From contig NC_018213.1 in the NCBI RefSeq assembly GCF_000219625.1, positions 62,001 through 126,000 on the forward strand: a DNA stretch of 64,000 bases, written 5' to 3'. The notes beneath the pieces were generated by a model, which was given only the letters and a program-made list of their open reading frames with translations, did not search any database and was not told the DNA's origin. This DNA is from Zymoseptoria tritici IPO323. Its lineage: Eukaryota > Ascomycota > Dothideomycetes > Mycosphaerellales > Mycosphaerellaceae. Below are positions 61,240 to 64,000 of this stretch, piece after piece (the stretch's first letter is position 1; each line of letters opens with the position of its first letter). The position numbers were made by a program, and so were the translations under genes.

Positions 61240-61666
61240 AACACAAGGGTGGATGAGTGCCGGCGTTCTAGCTTGCTTCTATAGAGCGTCATATGACTGC
61301 CAGGGTATCTACTTTGTTTGCGTCATGGATATCTCCCTAAACTTCGTCGTTCCCGATCTCCTTGCGAGGTGACCGAGGTCCGGTCGAGACATCGCTCTGT
61401 TGTTGCATTGTGAACGATGGTATGTCTCGAGCTGGACTTCTGACTGACTGGTACGGCTCAATCGACCATGGCAACGGGAGTTTTCGCTCGGCCGCTGCTA
61501 TGTATCCGAACGAGGAAAGCATTGAAACACCATGATGTTGTGGAACGTGTGGTAACATGCATACAGAGCTATCTGTGTATCTCAAGACTGCTAAAGAGGT
61601 GACCATGGTGCCAAGGCTCTAGCCTCATAGAGGCTCCACAAGCTCCCCCAGACCAAAAAGAACTCC
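61240..61666. other. Intergenic, nothing recognised
   Basis: Normal-composition sequence 3' of the FSH1 gene. No gene or repeat was recognised. Confidence 0.5.
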
Positions 61667-61919
61667 CCCTCGAAAGAACTGCTGCCCAAGGGCTGCAGAA
61701 ACCCCCTCGAAAGGAAACTGCACTCGTAAGAAGTGCTCAAAACCATGCTGCTCCCCCAAAGGAGTGCATAGCAGAACCCCCCTCGAAAGGAAACTGCACT
61801 CGCAAGAATTGCTCAAATCCACCGATGTTGAAGTCGTATGTCTTAAAGGACTGCTGAACCCCTCCTTCGAAAGGAAACAAAACCGTGCTGTTCCCCCAAA
61901 GGACTGCACCCGTAACAGC
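61667..61919. repeat. Imperfect direct repeats, core CCCCTCGAAAGGAAACTGCA
   Basis: Four imperfect copies begin near 61669, 61702, 61787 and 61860. The two best copies share CCCCTCGAAAGGAAACTGCACTCG, then AAGAA and TGCTCAAA. Another word, CTCCCCCAAAGGA, recurs near 61751 and 61892. They lie just beyond the stop of the RIPped gene and probably belong to the same repetitive unit. Confidence 0.7.
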
Positions 61920-62037
61920 TTTTGAAGACTCCCCCTTTCAGTAGCATGAAAACACCGTCCGAATGCTTCCCATCCATGCGTGAAACTATGCTCGAATATC
62001 AAAGAAATCCTCTCCGCCCTTGAAAACTGCACCCGCT

Positions 62038-63987
62038 TCAGTCTAACTCCATTGCTTCCTCGCCTTCGTGTCCCTCGCCTTCGTTGTCTAAGAACAACTC
62101 TGGATACTGCTTTCGGAACTCTGGGTCGTCGGATGGATCGAAGTTCGCGCTGTCGATCTCCTCGTCGACCTGGTCCCCGGCGTCGTTGGTCGTCGCCTGG
62201 TCTTCTGCGTCGTTGGCTGTCGTCTCCCTTAGAAGCGCTGGTGGGTGGATTCCATCGTAGTCGAGAGGGTGGTAAGTAAAGCTAGGGACTGGTCGCGACT
62301 CGATGTAGGGAACAACTGCACCCGTAACGTCTGTCTGTGTGCCTTAGGAAGCCATGTCGAAGGTCGTCCTCTCGTTTGAGGCTGGGAGAGTGTTGTTAAG
62401 CGATGCTGCACCCGCAATATCCTCGGTCTGCGTGCTGCTGTCGATGTAGTCCGGCTTCTTGATCTCGAGGCGGTACAACGTCTTGTAGAAGTCCGCGTCG
62501 GTTCCTTTAAGTGACTTTGCGAGTTTAGTAGCTGCGGAGTCTCTGATTTTGGGGTCTTTTCCCGTCAGCTTTGCGAATTCGTGGGTTATGACTCTAAGTC
62601 TTCGCTTAAGCTCCGCGATATCAACCTCTGCGATCGCGAGTTTTGCTTCGTTGTTAGCGGCATCCTTTCGAGCTTTCGTACTACGTTTGAGGCCCGTTAC
62701 GGTTGCGTCGTCCCTTACGAGGCTTAGGTATGCACCCGTAAGCGACGTCTTGCCCTCTTTAGAGAGTTCCTCGGCATAGTTGTTCTTCGAGTCCATTTGG
62801 CCTGTCTCCGTACGGCCTTGCTTCACTAAGGGCGCCTATCGTTTGCGCGGGACTCCCTTCGCATTGTTCGATTTGTCTAGGCGGTCGCGATTCAGCTTCT
62901 CGGGGTCGCCGAAGTTCTTTACTTCGCTCTTAGGCAGCAGATAGAGGCCATTCTTATCTATTGCTGAAAGGAGATCGTCGGCTCTCCTCGCGTAGATCTT
63001 GCTATTCTTGTCAAACCAGTCGGGTGCCGCTTTGTGTCGACTGTACGCTACCTCCGTAATGCCTTTCGACTTGAACTGGCGGCCGATGCGCAAGACCTCT
63101 TTCACAGCAGTGTCAAAGCCTACGGCGTCCAGTTTCGGATGGGTGGCCGTCCAGTCCTTCGTAGACTTCTTCGCCGCCTTGCCCTTGGACGCTGTCGATA
63201 GTGAAGATTTGCTGCGCTTTGATGTCGGTAGTGGTGCGTCTTCTTCGTCTTCGCTGGAATGCTCCGGCGTAGCTTCGTCAATTTGCTCATCCACCGATAG
63301 GCTGATCGCGCGCTGTTTGCCTTTACCTTGGGGGCCCTTCGCTGGTAATGGCGCTTAAGCTATTGCAGTCTTCTGCTGGACTGTCGGCGCCGACGGTTTC
63401 TCCACCGGGACAGCTGGTCCTCCTCTGCCAAGTTTGCGGCCGTCGTTGGGTTTTGGACGCCCTCGATAGCTCTAAAGCGGAGGTGGTACTGTCTTCGTCT
63501 TTACTCTCGCTGCAGTTGCTATCGGATCCTCTCCAAACTAGTCCATTACCGGAACGTCTTTGTCCGTCGAGAGGTCCAGTAGCAGTCTGAAAAGGTCGAC
63601 CTTGAAGTTGTTGCAATCGGTCTTTAGCTGTTGAGGGTACGCGCTCGGGAAGAATTCGCTTATGTCTCCGTTAATGGCTAGTGACACTCCGAGTTTGAAA
63701 GCTTTAGCGCAAAGGCGCAGGTCCGCTCTTCTCATGCTCTCGTCGTACGCCGGCGTTAGAAGGTCGTGGATCAATTCCGCAAGATCCGTGTGTCCGAGTT
63801 TGAGTAGAGCTTCCTTCGTGCTTTGAGCAAAGCTCCCGAGGTCGATCATCTGCGTCATGGCCGTGATTGGGTCTGCAGAGTATTCTCCAAGGTATAACGG
63901 AGTCTCGAAAGTCATGTCCTCAGCGCCGCATCGGCGCGCGACTTCTCGCCTCGCCTCCTGCGTTAGGCGGAACTTTGCTTCAGCCAT
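62038..63987 (-). pseudogene. Lightly RIPped 650-codon gene of unknown function
   Basis: One frame runs without any shift from ATG 63987 to TGA 62038, broken only by five stops: TAG at 63538-63540 and 63472-63474, TAA at 63355-63357, TAG at 62836-62838, TAA at 62344-62346. Each fits a Gln codon turned to stop by C-to-T (CAG to TAG, CAA to TAA), the RIP pattern; no TGA is among them. The encoded chain has a helical N-terminal domain (~150 residues), a basic/proline-rich linker, an acidic-serine then lysine-rich stretch (HSSEDEEDAP, then SKRSKSS), a second folded block with DWTATHPKL, a coiled-coil-like region (~EAKLAIAEVDIAELKRRL), and an acidic tail. Two TQTE/D-containing repeats occur near the C-terminus. 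No family is recognised. RIP implies it exists in several copies. Confidence 0.75.
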
Positions 63988-64000
63988 AGTATGATGTCGT

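Noticed and set aside
61900..62740. Recurring word TGCACCCGTAA/TGCACCCGCAA, read as repeated splice acceptors or introner-like elements
   Set aside because: Most copies lie in frame within the unknown pseudogene, encoding a T-G-A or A-G-A motif; no matching donors were found.

Overview
The window is from a filamentous ascomycete (Pezizomycotina; a Dothideomycete is likely, but that is inference). Genes carry short GT-AG introns, mostly 48-65 nt. They belong to families typical of fungal secondary-metabolite islands, and they sit between AT-rich, stop-riddled repeat blocks whose changes look like repeat-induced point mutation (RIP). All CDS coordinates are genomic spans from start to stop codon; splice sites were placed by eye and checked for reading frame.

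Layout. 1-3.6 kb is RIP-degraded repeat. 3.6-4.3 kb is the wreck of a ToxD/LovC-like trans-enoyl reductase, RIP-mutated upstream but intact over its last ~110 codons. 5-18.5 kb holds an oxidative block: a catalytically dead aldehyde-dehydrogenase-like membrane protein, a CocE/NonD hydrolase, an FAD monooxygenase fused to an acetoacetate-decarboxylase-like domain, an extradiol (DODA-type) dioxygenase, an MFS transporter, a cupin and a fumarylacetoacetase-like hydrolase. 19-27.5 kb holds two paralogous regulators (each two C2H2 fingers plus a Zn2Cys6 cluster) around a second MFS transporter. 28-32.7 kb holds a second CocE/NonD hydrolase, a phytanoyl-CoA-dioxygenase-like enzyme and a small secreted cysteine-rich protein.

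33.7-42.95 kb is a transposon block. A 6.8-kb Ty3/gypsy-type chromodomain retrotransposon (170-bp LTRs, 5-bp target duplication) is nested inside a ~0.9-kb inverted-repeat DNA element, followed by more RIPped sequence. 43.2-46.4 kb has a second phytanoyl-CoA dioxygenase and a second FAD monooxygenase. 46.6-50.2 kb has a broken subtilisin gene and an intronless bacterial-type glutaminase with a C-terminal STAS-like region. 50.5-57.5 kb is a highly reducing polyketide synthase (KS-AT-DH-ER-KR-ACP, 2245 aa as spliced) whose own ER domain looks dead. 58.8-61.2 kb has two divergently transcribed FSH1-type serine hydrolases, plausible trans-acting thioesterases. The right end is a lightly RIPped 650-codon gene of unknown function with five in-frame stops.

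How it may work together (inference). The PKS has no release domain and a degenerate ER, so it would need a trans-ER and a hydrolase, as in lovastatin-type systems. The hydrolases are present; the only trans-ER in view is destroyed. The monooxygenases, Fe(II)/2OG dioxygenases, CocE hydrolases, decarboxylase domain and ring-cleavage/FAH enzymes would be tailoring or degradation steps, with two transporters and two regulators. Six families occur exactly twice (FMO, PhyH, CocE, FSH1, MFS, C2H2-Zn2Cys6), an unusual symmetry.
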